Shown here: positions 45,219 through 54,120 of the stretch, one piece after another | Layout of the letters: every line of letters starts with the position of its first letter | How positions within the stretch are numbered: the stretch's first letter is position 1 | NCBI RefSeq assembly: GCF_038789205.1 | Contig: NZ_CP128355.1 | Span: 1,612,001 to 1,676,000, forward strand | Length of the DNA: 64,000 nucleotides | From: Staphylococcus hsinchuensis | Lineage (GTDB): Bacteria; Bacillota; Bacilli; Staphylococcales; Staphylococcaceae | Direction: 5' to 3' | Notes under the pieces: model-generated | Told to the model about the DNA's origin: nothing | Database searches by the model: none | The model's input: the letters and a program-made list of their open reading frames with translations, nothing else | Position numbers and translations under genes: made by a program

Positions 45219-45938
45219 ATGGTACAACATTTATCAGCAGAGGAAATTATTCAATATATTAGTGATGCAAAAAAATCTACACCACTTAAAGTTTATGCAA
45301 ACGGGAACTTTGAAAGCGTTGAATTCCCAGAAAGCTTCAAAGTATTTGGTGGAGATAACTCGAAAGTTATTTTCTGTGAATCAGATGATTGGAAAGCATT
45401 TTATGAGTCAAACCAAAACGTTATTGAAGATTTAGAAATCGAAATGGATCGTCGTAATTCAGCAATTCCTTTAAAAGACTTAACAAATACAAATGCACGT
45501 ATTGAGCCAGGCGCATTCATACGCGAACAAGCAATCATTGAAGATGGTGCTGTAGTCATGATGGGCGCAACAATTAATATTGGTGCTGTTGTCGGTGAAG
45601 GTACAATGGTTGATATGAACGCTGCTTTAGGCGGTCGTGCGACAACTGGTAAAAATGTACACGTTGGCGCAGGTGCAGTATTAGCTGGTGTGATTGAGCC
45701 CCCTAGTGCCTCTCCTGTTGTTATTGAAGATAATGTATTAATTGGAGCAAATGCAGTAATACTTGAAGGTGTAACAGTTGGTGAAGGTGCCATCGTTGCA
45801 GCGGGTGCTATTGTAACGCAAGATGTTCCAGCAGGCGCAGTTGTTGCAGGTACGCCAGCTAAAGTTATCAAGCAATCTCACGAAGTGGAAGATTCTAAAC
45901 GTGAAATTGTATCTGCATTAAGAAAATTAAATGACTAA
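45219..45938 (+). CDS. dapD: Tetrahydrodipicolinate N-acetyltransferase
   Basis: Acetyl-CoA-dependent enzyme of the acetylase branch of diaminopimelate synthesis (also called DapH). It has 239 residues. The C-terminal two thirds is a left-handed beta-helix of hexapeptide repeats ([28 protein letters not shown] and onward). ATG 45219 has AAGGAG (45202-45207) upstream; the longer frame from 45207 begins inside the ribosome site. A large hairpin separates it from the next gene. Confidence 0.95.
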   Translation: MVQHLSAEEIIQYISDAKKSTPLKVYANGNFESVEFPESFKVFGGDNSKVIFCESDDWKAFYESNQNVIEDLEIEMDRRNSAIPLKDLTNTNARIEPGAFIREQAIIEDGAVVMMGATINIGAVVGEGTMVDMNAALGGRATTGKNVHVGAGAVLAGVIEPPSASPVVIEDNVLIGANAVILEGVTVGEGAIVAAGAIVTQDVPAGAVVAGTPAKVIKQSHEVEDSKREIVSALRKLND

Positions 45939-45963
45939 TACTTTAAGCTAAAGTCAAAACACA

Positions 45964-46054
45964 TTAGAAGCAATTGAGGTCGGGGCGGACTCTAATCCAA
46001 AATAAGCAATGACTTATTTTTAAATGCCCCACCCTATTGGCTTCTAAATTTTTA
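45964..46054 (+). terminator. Long hairpin inside the lysine operon
   Basis: The outer arms TTAGAAGC and GCTTCTAA, with inner GAGGTCGGGGC/GCCCCACCCT pairing, surround AAAATAAGC...GCAATGACTTATTTT. TTTTTAT follows. It belongs to the GGTGGGA/GGGGC class of staphylococcal intergenic repeats and may be a partial terminator or processing site between dapD and the deacetylase. Confidence 0.6.
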
Positions 46055-46129
46055 TACATAAAAATATGGTATTGATTAAACGTGATACCTATTTTCAATT
46101 GAATATTATTTTATAAGGATCTGATAACC

Positions 46130-47284
46130 ATGAACGAATTAGAATTTGTAACTAAACATAGACGTCATTTACATCAACATCCAGAATTGAGCTTGCATGA
46201 ATTTGAAACAACTACATATATTGCCAAATTTTTAGATGAATACGGAATCGAATATGAACGACCATTAGAAACAGGTCTCATCGCATATTTACCAGGAAAC
46301 GGTACCCATACTATTGCTTTTCGTGCAGATATAGATGCGCTACCTATATTTGAGGAAAATGAGGTGCCATATAAAAGTAAAACAGACAATGTGATGCATG
46401 CGTGTGGTCATGATGGGCATACTACAGCGTTAATGTTATTTGTTAAACGTTGTAAAGCTATGGCAGATCAAGGTACATTACCGCAAAATGTCGTTTTTAT
46501 CTTTCAACCAGCTGAAGAAACAGGTGGCGGCGCGAATCGATTAATTCGAGCAGGCGCATTTGATAAGTATCCTATTGAATCAGTGTTTGGTGTTCACGTT
46601 AACCCATTTGAAAATGAAGGAAAAGTTGTAATTAGAGATGAAGAAATTACTGCAAGTGCAACAGAATACCGTTTTTACTTACATGGCCTATCTAGTCATG
46701 TAGCTGATAAAGAACAAGGTCATTCATGTGGTGAAGCGTTACAACACGTGTTGACTCAAGTAGGACAAATTCAACAATATCATTTAAATGGATTAAAACG
46801 TAACATTGTACACATGGGGCACTTTGAAGCGGGTGAAGCGATTAATACTGTCCCTAGTCACGGTTATTTAGAAGGCACAATCCGTACTTATGATGAAAAG
46901 GATTTAGAAATTGTTAAAAATCAAATGAACAAAATTTCTGAAAGTGTTGCTTTGCTATTTAATGTTGAATGTAGAGTAGAATTTGCAGAAGGTTATCCGC
47001 CTACGTATAATGATCCTTCTTTACGTAAACATGTGGTTCGAGGTTTAGAAAGCTCAGACTTGGAAATCATTGATAAACCAACTCCATTTTTATTCGGTGA
47101 GGATTTTAGCTTTTATCAACGTATGGCTCCAAGTTACTTTGTATTTGTAGGTACAAGAGATGAAGAAAAAGGATTTGTAACAGGTCTCCATACTGCTACA
47201 TTGAATTTTAATGAGCATATGCTCATTCGTATAGCAGATTATTATGAACAAATATTATCAACTTATGATGAGGTGCATGGTTAA
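46130..47284 (+). CDS. N-acetyl-diaminopimelate deacetylase-like M20 amidohydrolase
   Basis: M20D metallopeptidase of the hippurate hydrolase/DapL group, 384 residues. Metal and catalytic motifs are [31 protein letters not shown] and the C-terminal GEDFSFY. Its place between dapD (acetyltransferase) and lysA makes N-acetyl-diaminopimelate deacetylation the likely job. No N-acetyl-diaminopimelate aminotransferase gene or dapF is in the cluster, so those steps must be encoded elsewhere. It overlaps the next gene by one base. Confidence 0.88.
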   Translation: MNELEFVTKHRRHLHQHPELSLHEFETTTYIAKFLDEYGIEYERPLETGLIAYLPGNGTHTIAFRADIDALPIFEENEVPYKSKTDNVMHACGHDGHTTALMLFVKRCKAMADQGTLPQNVVFIFQPAEETGGGANRLIRAGAFDKYPIESVFGVHVNPFENEGKVVIRDEEITASATEYRFYLHGLSSHVADKEQGHSCGEALQHVLTQVGQIQQYHLNGLKRNIVHMGHFEAGEAINTVPSHGYLEGTIRTYDEKDLEIVKNQMNKISESVALLFNVECRVEFAEGYPPTYNDPSLRKHVVRGLESSDLEIIDKPTPFLFGEDFSFYQRMAPSYFVFVGTRDEEKGFVTGLHTATLNFNEHMLIRIADYYEQILSTYDEVHG

Positions 47285-48357
47285 TGACTGCGATTTGGTC
47301 GGTAGATACAGAACAATTTTATAAAAATGCAGTAAACGTTGTTAAAGGAAATTCTATTATGGCTGTAGTTAAAAATAATGCATATCACTATGGTTTAGAA
47401 TTTGCTGTACAACAGTTTTTACGAGCAGGTATCAATACATTTAGTACGACATCTTTAAGAGAGGCTATTCGTGTGCGTGCATTAGCACCAAATGCAACAA
47501 TATTTTTGATGAATGCAGTTTACGAGTTTGACAAGGTACGTGAACATAATATTCACATGACTTTACCTTCCCTATCATTTTACTATGAACATTTAGAAGA
47601 TTTACGTGATATTCATGTACACTTAGAATTTGAAAATCTATTACATCGTTCTGGGTTTAAATCTCTTTTAGAAATTAAAGAAGTGTTAGAACATCATGCT
47701 CAAAATAATAATGTACATAAAATGAAAATTGCAGGTTTATGGACACATTTCGGTTATGCAGATGAATTTGATGTACCTGAATATTCAATTGAACGTCAAG
47801 CATGGCTAGATGTAGTTGAAACTTTATTAAGTGAAGGCTATCAATTTGAGATGATACATGCCCAAAATAGCGCCAGTTATTATAGAGAAAATGACGTCCT
47901 CCCCCATCACACACATGCTCGAATCGGTATTGCTTTGTATGGTTCAAGACCGTATAGTACAATAAACGAAGACGAGATTCGCCAGTCTCTAACCGTCAAA
48001 GGTAATATTATTCAAATAAGAGAAGTTAATGCCGGAGATTTTTATGGATATAGCTTTGCGTTTGAAGCGCAAAATGATCAAACTCGCCTGGCGGTGGTTG
48101 ATGTTGGTTATGGCGATGGCATTTTAAAATCAAGAGCTAAACATGAAGCACTTATCAATGGCAAACGCTACCCTATTCGAGCCTTGATGATGAGCCATAT
48201 GTTTGTCGAAGTTGATGAGCAAGTTCAAGCGCAAGATGAAGTTACATTATACAGTAATGACATACGCGTGGACGAATATACCTTTAAAGGTGTAGGTGCA
48301 AATTCCGAACAATTAAGTGCAATGAATCACGATTCATTAATAAAGGAGTATAGATAA
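47284..48357 (+). CDS. Alanine racemase-like protein (Alr2)
   Basis: PLP enzyme of the alanine racemase fold, 357 residues. The PLP lysine is K30 in [11 protein letters not shown], and [11 protein letters not shown] and [13 protein letters not shown] are family blocks. Placement inside the diaminopimelate/lysine operon, as in S. aureus alr2, suggests a racemase or epimerase supporting wall precursors. Whether alanine, lysine or diaminopimelate is the main substrate cannot be told; with no dapF in the cluster, an epimerase role is conceivable. It is followed by lysA after three bases. Confidence 0.88.
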   Translation: MTAIWSVDTEQFYKNAVNVVKGNSIMAVVKNNAYHYGLEFAVQQFLRAGINTFSTTSLREAIRVRALAPNATIFLMNAVYEFDKVREHNIHMTLPSLSFYYEHLEDLRDIHVHLEFENLLHRSGFKSLLEIKEVLEHHAQNNNVHKMKIAGLWTHFGYADEFDVPEYSIERQAWLDVVETLLSEGYQFEMIHAQNSASYYRENDVLPHHTHARIGIALYGSRPYSTINEDEIRQSLTVKGNIIQIREVNAGDFYGYSFAFEAQNDQTRLAVVDVGYGDGILKSRAKHEALINGKRYPIRALMMSHMFVEVDEQVQAQDEVTLYSNDIRVDEYTFKGVGANSEQLSAMNHDSLIKEYR

Positions 48358-48360
48358 ATT

Positions 48361-49626
48361 ATGGTAACTGAATATAATAATAACGGTGAACTTACAATGG
48401 GTGGTACAAGCCTTAAAACAGTCGCTCAAAGTTTTGGTACACCAACAATTGTTTATGATGAGACAGAAATAAGAAATCAGATGCAACGTTACCACGATGC
48501 ATTTAAGAAAAGTGGTTTAAAATATAATATTTCATATGCATCTAAAGCATTTACATGTTTACAAATGGTGAAATTAGTTGAGGAAGAAGGATTAGAACTT
48601 GATGTCGTTTCTGAAGGTGAATTATATACAGCACTTGCTGCAGGGTTTGACCCTCAACATATTCACTTCCACGGTAACAATAAGACGAAACAAGAAATCC
48701 GCTATGCTTTAGAAAATAAAGTCGGTTATATCGTTATTGATTCATTAGATGAAATAGCTTTAATTGATCGCTATGCGAGTGAAACTACGAATGTTGTTAT
48801 TCGTTTGAATCCTGGTGTGGAAGCACATACACATGAATTTATACAAACTGGTCAGGAAGATAGCAAGTTTGGTTTATCTATTAAGCATGGTTTAGCACAA
48901 CAAGCTGTAGAACAAGTTCAAACTTCTAAGCACTTATCATTAAAAGGTGTGCACTTCCATGTTGGTTCACAAATTGAAGGAACGGAAGCAATGATAGAAA
49001 CTGCCCGTTTAGTATTACAATGGTTAAAAGAAAATGACATTGAAGTTGATTTACTTAACTTAGGTGGTGGATTCGGTATTAAATATGTCAAGGGTGATGT
49101 TAGTTTCCCTATCGAAGAAGGTATTGCTGAAATCACAGATGCAATCAAGCAAATTACAGAAGAATTAAGCTATCCTGTACCAGAAATTGGTATTGAACCA
49201 GGAAGATCAATTGTTGGTGAAGCGGGCATTACTTTATACGAGGTTGGTACTATTAAAGAAATACCGAATGTAAATAAATATGTATCCGTTGATGGTGGTA
49301 TGAGTGATCATATTCGTACTGCACTATATGATGCAAAGTATGAAGCATTATTAGTAAATAGAAATGAGGAAGCGGATGAAACAGTAACGATTGCTGGTAA
49401 ATTGTGTGAGTCTGGAGATATTATTATTAAAGATGCGAAGTTACCAAGTTCTGTTCAACGTGGAGATTATTTAGCAATATTATCAACAGGTGCCTACCAC
49501 TATTCTATGGCTTCAAATTACAATCAAATGCAAAAGCCTTCAGTCTTCTTTATTAAGGATGGTAAAGCTAGAGAAGTTATTAAGCGTCAATCACTTCGCC
49601 AATTAATTATTAATGATACAAAATAA
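48361..49626 (+). CDS. lysA: Diaminopimelate decarboxylase
   Basis: Last step of lysine synthesis, a PLP enzyme of 421 residues. The PLP lysine is K62 in ISYASKAFTCL. The phosphate loop is NLGGGFGI, the catalytic cysteine motif is GKLCESGD, and EPGRSIVGEAG and TGAYHYSMASNYN complete the active site. It is the final gene of the operon and is followed by a bidirectional-looking terminator shared with the converging nitronate monooxygenase gene. Confidence 0.97.
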   Translation: MVTEYNNNGELTMGGTSLKTVAQSFGTPTIVYDETEIRNQMQRYHDAFKKSGLKYNISYASKAFTCLQMVKLVEEEGLELDVVSEGELYTALAAGFDPQHIHFHGNNKTKQEIRYALENKVGYIVIDSLDEIALIDRYASETTNVVIRLNPGVEAHTHEFIQTGQEDSKFGLSIKHGLAQQAVEQVQTSKHLSLKGVHFHVGSQIEGTEAMIETARLVLQWLKENDIEVDLLNLGGGFGIKYVKGDVSFPIEEGIAEITDAIKQITEELSYPVPEIGIEPGRSIVGEAGITLYEVGTIKEIPNVNKYVSVDGGMSDHIRTALYDAKYEALLVNRNEEADETVTIAGKLCESGDIIIKDAKLPSSVQRGDYLAILSTGAYHYSMASNYNQMQKPSVFFIKDGKAREVIKRQSLRQLIINDTK

Positions 49627-49667
49627 ATATAAAATACATTTATTGATTGAATTATGAATATAAAATA

Positions 49668-49710
49668 AGCCCATGAAAAGATGTTACTATAAAACTTTTC
49701 ATGGGTTTTA
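49668..49710. terminator. Terminator between lysA and the nitronate monooxygenase gene
   Basis: CCCATGAAAAG (49670-49680) pairs perfectly with CTTTTCATGGG (49695-49705), followed by TTTTA on the plus strand. Confidence 0.88.
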
Positions 49711-49733
49711 ACAATTCAACTCAACCTCTATAT

Positions 49734-50696
49734 TTAATCGTTAAAGTCCTGCATCAAATCATCTACTACTTCTTTAACGCTTCGAATAGATTTTATTGGA
49801 CTTATTCCGGTACCCACAGAAACATAACCGTTATCTGTATCACCTTCTACCATGCCTAGTCGCATTTTTTTACCTGCACCCATATGTTTGGCTAATTCTT
49901 CATTTGTCGCACCAGCTTTGTCCATTTCGACCAACTCGTGTGCCAATTTGCCAGGAAGTGAACGATAATAAGCAGGTTCGCTTCTAAAAAGAAGAATGTC
50001 TTCAGCTTTTGAATCTACGATATACTGTTTTACATTTTTAGCAGCTGGATTTTCATATGTTGGAATAAAGGCACTACCTATATATACTGCTTCAGCGCCG
50101 AGTGCAAATGCAGCCCTAACTCCTCTAACATCACCTATCCCACCAGCAGCAATTACTGGAATATCAATCGAATCGGCAATCATCGGTACTATTGAGAATG
50201 TGCCGATAATTCGCTCTGGTACAGAACCGCCTTCGTCAAAACCTGTTGCTACAAAGACATCTGCACCTAGTTTTTCTGCAGCTTTGGCTTTTTCGGTTGT
50301 AGGAGTAATCGGACGGTATATAATTTTGATGTTATGTTTTTTAATTTTATTATAAATTGTTTCATCTAGTATTTCATTCACTAAAATTGCAGGGACTTCT
50401 TCTTCGATTAGCATATCTACAATACGATAAGTAAAGTTCATACGTGTATTCACCATAATTGTAGATGCAAAAGGTTTATCAGTTAGCGCTTTAATTTTTC
50501 TAATTTCCTTTCTCATCCGTTCTGTTGTTTCAACTGCCGAACGCGTATTTCTTGCTTCTCCAGCATTAGGCCCCATAATACCGAGGCCTCCTGCTTCACT
50601 TACTGCGGCAACAAATTCTGGATTTGTTAAAGAATTTAACGCACCTTGAATAATAGGTTTTTCAATATTTAAAATGTCACTTACTCTATTTCTCAT
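49734..50696 (-). CDS. Nitronate monooxygenase-like flavoprotein
   Basis: FMN-dependent TIM-barrel enzyme of the NMO/2-nitropropane dioxygenase family, which also includes FabK. It has 320 residues. GGLGIMGPNAGEARN, FVATGFDEGGSVPERI and PVIAAGGIGDVRGVRAAFALGAEAVYIGSAF (FMN phosphate site) are typical. Detoxification of propionate 3-nitronate is the known role of true NMOs; the substrate here is unproven. It is monocistronic. In the remembered S. aureus order the msa gene lies between lysA and cspA, where this gene sits. Confidence 0.88.
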   Translation of the reverse strand: MRNRVSDILNIEKPIIQGALNSLTNPEFVAAVSEAGGLGIMGPNAGEARNTRSAVETTERMRKEIRKIKALTDKPFASTIMVNTRMNFTYRIVDMLIEEEVPAILVNEILDETIYNKIKKHNIKIIYRPITPTTEKAKAAEKLGADVFVATGFDEGGSVPERIIGTFSIVPMIADSIDIPVIAAGGIGDVRGVRAAFALGAEAVYIGSAFIPTYENPAAKNVKQYIVDSKAEDILLFRSEPAYYRSLPGKLAHELVEMDKAGATNEELAKHMGAGKKMRLGMVEGDTDNGYVSVGTGISPIKSIRSVKEVVDDLMQDFND

Positions 50697-50839
50697 ATAT
50701 CTACCCTTCTTTATTTAATCTGATAAATGAGATAGTAATATAGTAAGTTTGTGATTTGAAGAAGGCAATATTAATTAACATAGTACGAATTTATGTACCT
50801 ATAGTATTTAGATTGATATGAAGCAATATATATTAAAAA

Positions 50840-50868
50840 GAGCCTGAAACAAAAAATGTTTCAGACTC
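50840..50868 (-). repeat. Dispersed CTGAAACA hairpin (variant copy)
   Basis: GAGCCTGAAACA (50840-50851) pairs with TGTTTCAGACTC (50857-50868), one mismatch; on the minus strand a T run follows. It is a variant of the CTGAGACA hairpin family and probably a second terminator behind cspA. Confidence 0.75.
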
Positions 50869-50928
50869 TTTGTCAATTAAAAAAATTTGTATCTAAATTA
50901 TAAATTGACAACGTTTATATTTATAATA

Positions 50929-50953
50929 AAAAAAGAACCTTAAAGAAGGCTCT
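50929..50953 (-). terminator. Terminator of cspA
   Basis: On the minus strand AAAGAGCC pairs with GGTTCTTT (one G-T pair) around TTCTTTAA, followed by a T run. Confidence 0.85.
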
Positions 50954-50980
50954 TTGTCTAGTCAATATTTCAATTTATAT

Positions 50981-51181
50981 TTATAGTTTAGCAACGTTTG
51001 CAGCTTGAGGACCGCGGTCGCCTTCAACTACTTCAAATTCTACTGATTGACCTTCTTCTAATGATTTGTAACCTTCTTGGTTAATAGCTGAGAAGTGTAC
51101 GAATACGTCGTTTTCTCCTTCAACTTCGATAAAACCAAAACCTTTTTCAGCGTTAAACCATTTTACTGTACCTTGTTTCAT
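50981..51181 (-). CDS. cspA: Cold-shock protein CspA
   Basis: 66-residue single-stranded nucleic-acid-binding protein with one cold-shock domain. RNP1 is KGFGFIE and RNP2 is VFVHF. The start [10 protein letters not shown] at 51181 has GGAGG upstream, and the frame beginning at 51211 would include the ribosome site. In S. aureus this protein is MsaB of the msaABCR locus. The leader contains a hairpin, AATATGCG/CGCATATT (51214-51221 with 51227-51234), 33 bases before the start, perhaps linked to cold or RNase III control. Confidence 0.95.
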   Translation of the reverse strand: MKQGTVKWFNAEKGFGFIEVEGENDVFVHFSAINQEGYKSLEEGQSVEFEVVEGDRGPQAANVAKL

Positions 51182-51365
51182 AACTGTGAAACCTCCAAGA
51201 CTAAAATTCATTCAATATGCGTTATTCGCATATTACAAAAAATACAATTTCACAGCTATTATCTGTCACACAATATTCTTTGCAATATGGAATAAAACAA
51301 TTGCTTAATACGTATTATAAGGCATTTTGAGGTGAAATGCAATACAAATATTAAAAAAGTAATTT

Positions 51366-51680
51366 TTAATAAAGAGGCAAATTATAATAAACTTCAGTAT
51401 TTTTTAGAACTATAAAACTATAAAATATTTGAAGATCTTCATCACAGTCTTCACAAAATCTTAAATCACAATTGTTAAAAAATGCATGAATATTGTGTTT
51501 GCCAACTAAATGATTATCATATTTATCTTTACTTAACTCAATGAGTTCAATATATTTATTTATCATTTCGTTATACGTTTCGAAGTTGTAATATTCTATA
51601 ATCTGATCTTTCCAATTATCGAATAACCACCATCCTTCATAATCTGCGCGAATTTTTGTTACAGTCCACATTTTTTCCAC
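51366..51680 (-). CDS. DUF1033 family protein
   Basis: 104-residue cytoplasmic protein matching the DUF1033 pattern: WWLFDNWKDQIIE near the start and the motif DLRFCEDCDEDLQIFYSFIVL near the end, with a CxxC pair. Function is unknown; the CxxC could bind metal. It lies upstream of cspA on the same strand, a conserved neighbour in staphylococci. Confidence 0.8.
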   Translation of the reverse strand: MEKMWTVTKIRADYEGWWLFDNWKDQIIEYYNFETYNEMINKYIELIELSKDKYDNHLVGKHNIHAFFNNCDLRFCEDCDEDLQIFYSFIVLKNTEVYYNLPLY

Positions 51681-51938
51681 CCTTTCATATTCGGCGCAAA
51701 GTCAACTTGGTAGTTTTGAGAATTGACTTGTTACTTCATTATTCAATTATAATTAATCAAATTGTTTATCATTTCGTTATTTACGGATACCATTAGATTA
51801 TGTTTTATATTGTAACGACATACAATGTAAAATCAAGTTTTACGGCTCATACTTTTGACGGATGCCTAGATACTTTATAAACGCAATTATTAGTGTTGAA
51901 CTGTTAAATTTCGTATAATGAAGGTAAGAGGTGATTAT

Positions 51939-52208
51939 ATGCAATGTAAGCATATTAAAGTATTTGGTACTGTACAAGGTGTCGGTTTTAGATATTATAC
52001 TGCTAAGATTGCAAAGCGATATCAAATTGTAGGTACAGTACAAAACGTAGATAATTACGTTGAAATATATGCTCAAGGTGAAGAGGAAGACTTAAATGCA
52101 TTTATAGATGCAGTTGTAAATGGAGCTTCACCCGTTTCTAAAGTTAAGGATTATACGATAGATGTATTGGATACGACAAATTCATGGACAAAATTTAAAT
52201 CGATATAA
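51939..52208 (+). CDS. acyP: Acylphosphatase
   Basis: 89-residue enzyme hydrolysing acyl phosphates such as acetyl phosphate or 1,3-bisphosphoglycerate. Catalytic R18 is in GTVQGVGFRYYT and N36 is in VGTVQNVDNYVEI. ATG 51939 has TAAGAGGTGAT upstream; the frame from 51918 starts before the ribosome site. It is followed after 13 bases by the XpaC gene, so it probably leads a three-gene unit. Confidence 0.93.
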   Translation: MQCKHIKVFGTVQGVGFRYYTAKIAKRYQIVGTVQNVDNYVEIYAQGEEEDLNAFIDAVVNGASPVSKVKDYTIDVLDTTNSWTKFKSI

Positions 52209-52221
52209 AGGAAGATGACAA

Positions 52222-52842
52222 TTGAGATATAATATTTCTCGACTTTTGGGAGTAATCATTGGATTTCCTATTGCAATAATTGCTTGGATTGTTAGTGTGT
52301 TTGTACTTGAAATTCAAATGGTTTTTGATGCTTTAATTTCAGCATTAACTTTTTTATTCGTCTATTTCCCTACCCAACGCTTAACTTCAAGAAAGTATTT
52401 AAAAGAAATTGGATTATCTAGAAGAGATTACCTATTTGTTAAAAATCAATTAAAGCAAGTTCAAGAAAAGAATAAGCGCATTTTAAAATCATTTGTCAAT
52501 ATAAGATCGTTAAAAGACTTTAAACAAATTAATGATATATACCGAATTTCACGTGCAATTTTCTTATCAGTGAAACAACAACCGGCTATATTTTTCAATG
52601 TGGAAAGCTTTTTCTATTCACATATTGATAATGCTTTAATCTTAATAGAATCATATACGAGATTAGCTAAATCCCCAAAAAAATCACAAGAAGAAAAGCA
52701 GAAGCTCGAACAAACACGTATTACTTTAGAAGAAGTTAGAAGAACGATGGTAGCCGATTTAAAAAGAGTAAATGAAAGCGACTTTAATAAATTAGACGTT
52801 GAAATTGAAGTAAATAAAATGGAACAAAAACGACACAAATAA
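52222..52842 (+). CDS. XpaC-like membrane protein
   Basis: 206-residue protein of the XpaC (5-bromo-4-chloroindolyl phosphate hydrolysis) family, whose name reflects a phenotype, not a known activity. Two N-terminal membrane segments (about residues 7-28 and 31-48) precede a long charged helical cytoplasmic part. The TTG start has AAGGA (52208-52212) 9 bases upstream. It is paired with telA as in other Firmicutes. Confidence 0.85.
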   Translation: MRYNISRLLGVIIGFPIAIIAWIVSVFVLEIQMVFDALISALTFLFVYFPTQRLTSRKYLKEIGLSRRDYLFVKNQLKQVQEKNKRILKSFVNIRSLKDFKQINDIYRISRAIFLSVKQQPAIFFNVESFFYSHIDNALILIESYTRLAKSPKKSQEEKQKLEQTRITLEEVRRTMVADLKRVNESDFNKLDVEIEVNKMEQKRHK

Positions 52843-52865
52843 TATTTATACGGAGTGATAGAAAG

Positions 52866-54017
52866 ATGCCAGATGAACACGACTTATTAAATTCACACCC
52901 ATTGGATAAATATATTGATAATAATTCAAATGACAATTCAAATATTATAGAACAGCGACAACAATTTTCAGAAGAAGAACAAGAAAAAATTAAACAACTC
53001 AGTAAAAGTATAAAACCAATGGATAACGAAGGATTATTAAATTATGGTACACAAGCTCAATCAGGTATGTCACATTTCTCTCATCGTATATTAAATGAAG
53101 TAAAAACGGGAGACGTTGGACCGGTCGGTGAATCACTTAATGGTTTAATGAGTAAGTTAAAGTCTGTAAACCCTGATGAACTCAATCAGCAAAACCAATC
53201 AAAATTAAAAAGATTGTTCAAACGTACGAAAGCATCGGCAAATGAAATTTTTTCTAGAATGCAATCTGTCGGCTCTCAAATTGATCGCATTTCTATTGAA
53301 TTAGATAAGCATAAACGCAATTTAAATAAAGATGTTGAAATGTTAGATGAACTATATGATATGAATAAAGATTATTTTAATGAGTTGTCTATATATATCG
53401 AAGCAGCTAAGTTAAAGCAGGCACAATTAAAAGAAGAAGAAGTGCCTAAATTAATGGACAAAGCAAAATCTACGGGGAACCAAATGGATGTGCAAGCTGC
53501 ATCTGATATGGAACAATTTATAGATCGATTAGATAAACGTGTATATGACTTACAATTATCTCGACAAATTGCGATTCAAACTGCCCCACAAATTCGTATG
53601 ATTCAAAATGTGAATCAAGCACTTGCTGAAAAAATACAAAGTTCAATATTAACTAGTATTCCTTTATGGAAAAATCAAATGTCAATCGCCCTAACATTGA
53701 TGCGACAACGTAATGCAGTTTCTGCTCAAAAAGCAGTTACTGACACGACGAATGATTTGTTATTGAAAAATTCAGAGCTATTAAAGCAAAATGCGGTTGA
53801 AACTGCCACTGAAAATGAGCGTGGTATTGTAGATATTGAAACTTTAAAAACAACGCAAAGTGATATTATTGAAACGATAGAACAAACGTTAAAAATCCAA
53901 GAAGATGGTAGAAATAAACGAAAACAAGCTGAATCTGATTTACAATCGTTAGAATCAGAATTACAAGAGCACCTCATCGATGTGAAACAACAACATCGTA
54001 TAACAGATAAATATTAA
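52866..54017 (+). CDS. TelA/YceH-like toxic anion resistance protein
   Basis: 383-residue soluble, almost entirely helical protein of the TelA family, first linked to tellurite resistance and later to cell-envelope stress. Long coiled-coil stretches lie around residues 110-200 and 300-375. The core QIDRISIELDKHKRNLNKDVEMLDELYDMN is a family block. It forms a unit with XpaC 23 bases upstream and ends at a strong terminator. Biochemical role unknown. Confidence 0.88.
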   Translation: MPDEHDLLNSHPLDKYIDNNSNDNSNIIEQRQQFSEEEQEKIKQLSKSIKPMDNEGLLNYGTQAQSGMSHFSHRILNEVKTGDVGPVGESLNGLMSKLKSVNPDELNQQNQSKLKRLFKRTKASANEIFSRMQSVGSQIDRISIELDKHKRNLNKDVEMLDELYDMNKDYFNELSIYIEAAKLKQAQLKEEEVPKLMDKAKSTGNQMDVQAASDMEQFIDRLDKRVYDLQLSRQIAIQTAPQIRMIQNVNQALAEKIQSSILTSIPLWKNQMSIALTLMRQRNAVSAQKAVTDTTNDLLLKNSELLKQNAVETATENERGIVDIETLKTTQSDIIETIEQTLKIQEDGRNKRKQAESDLQSLESELQEHLIDVKQQHRITDKY

Positions 54018-54021
54018 AGCA

Positions 54022-54065
54022 AAGCACGAAATCTATTAAAAAATTAGATTTCGTGCTTCTTTTTG
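54022..54065 (+). terminator. Terminator of telA
   Basis: A perfect 14-bp stem, AAGCACGAAATCTA (54022-54035) with TAGATTTCGTGCTT (54045-54058), then a CTTTTTG run. Confidence 0.92.
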
Positions 54066-54120
54066 TATGCTAAATATTTAAGATACATAAGTATTTGTTT
54101 AGTTTGAGATTTTTAAACAT

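Noticed and set aside
45401..45871. 156-codon minus-strand open frame
   Set aside because: It is the antisense shadow of the dapD hexapeptide repeats; the Thr/Pro/Ala-rich product has no ribosome site and no family features.
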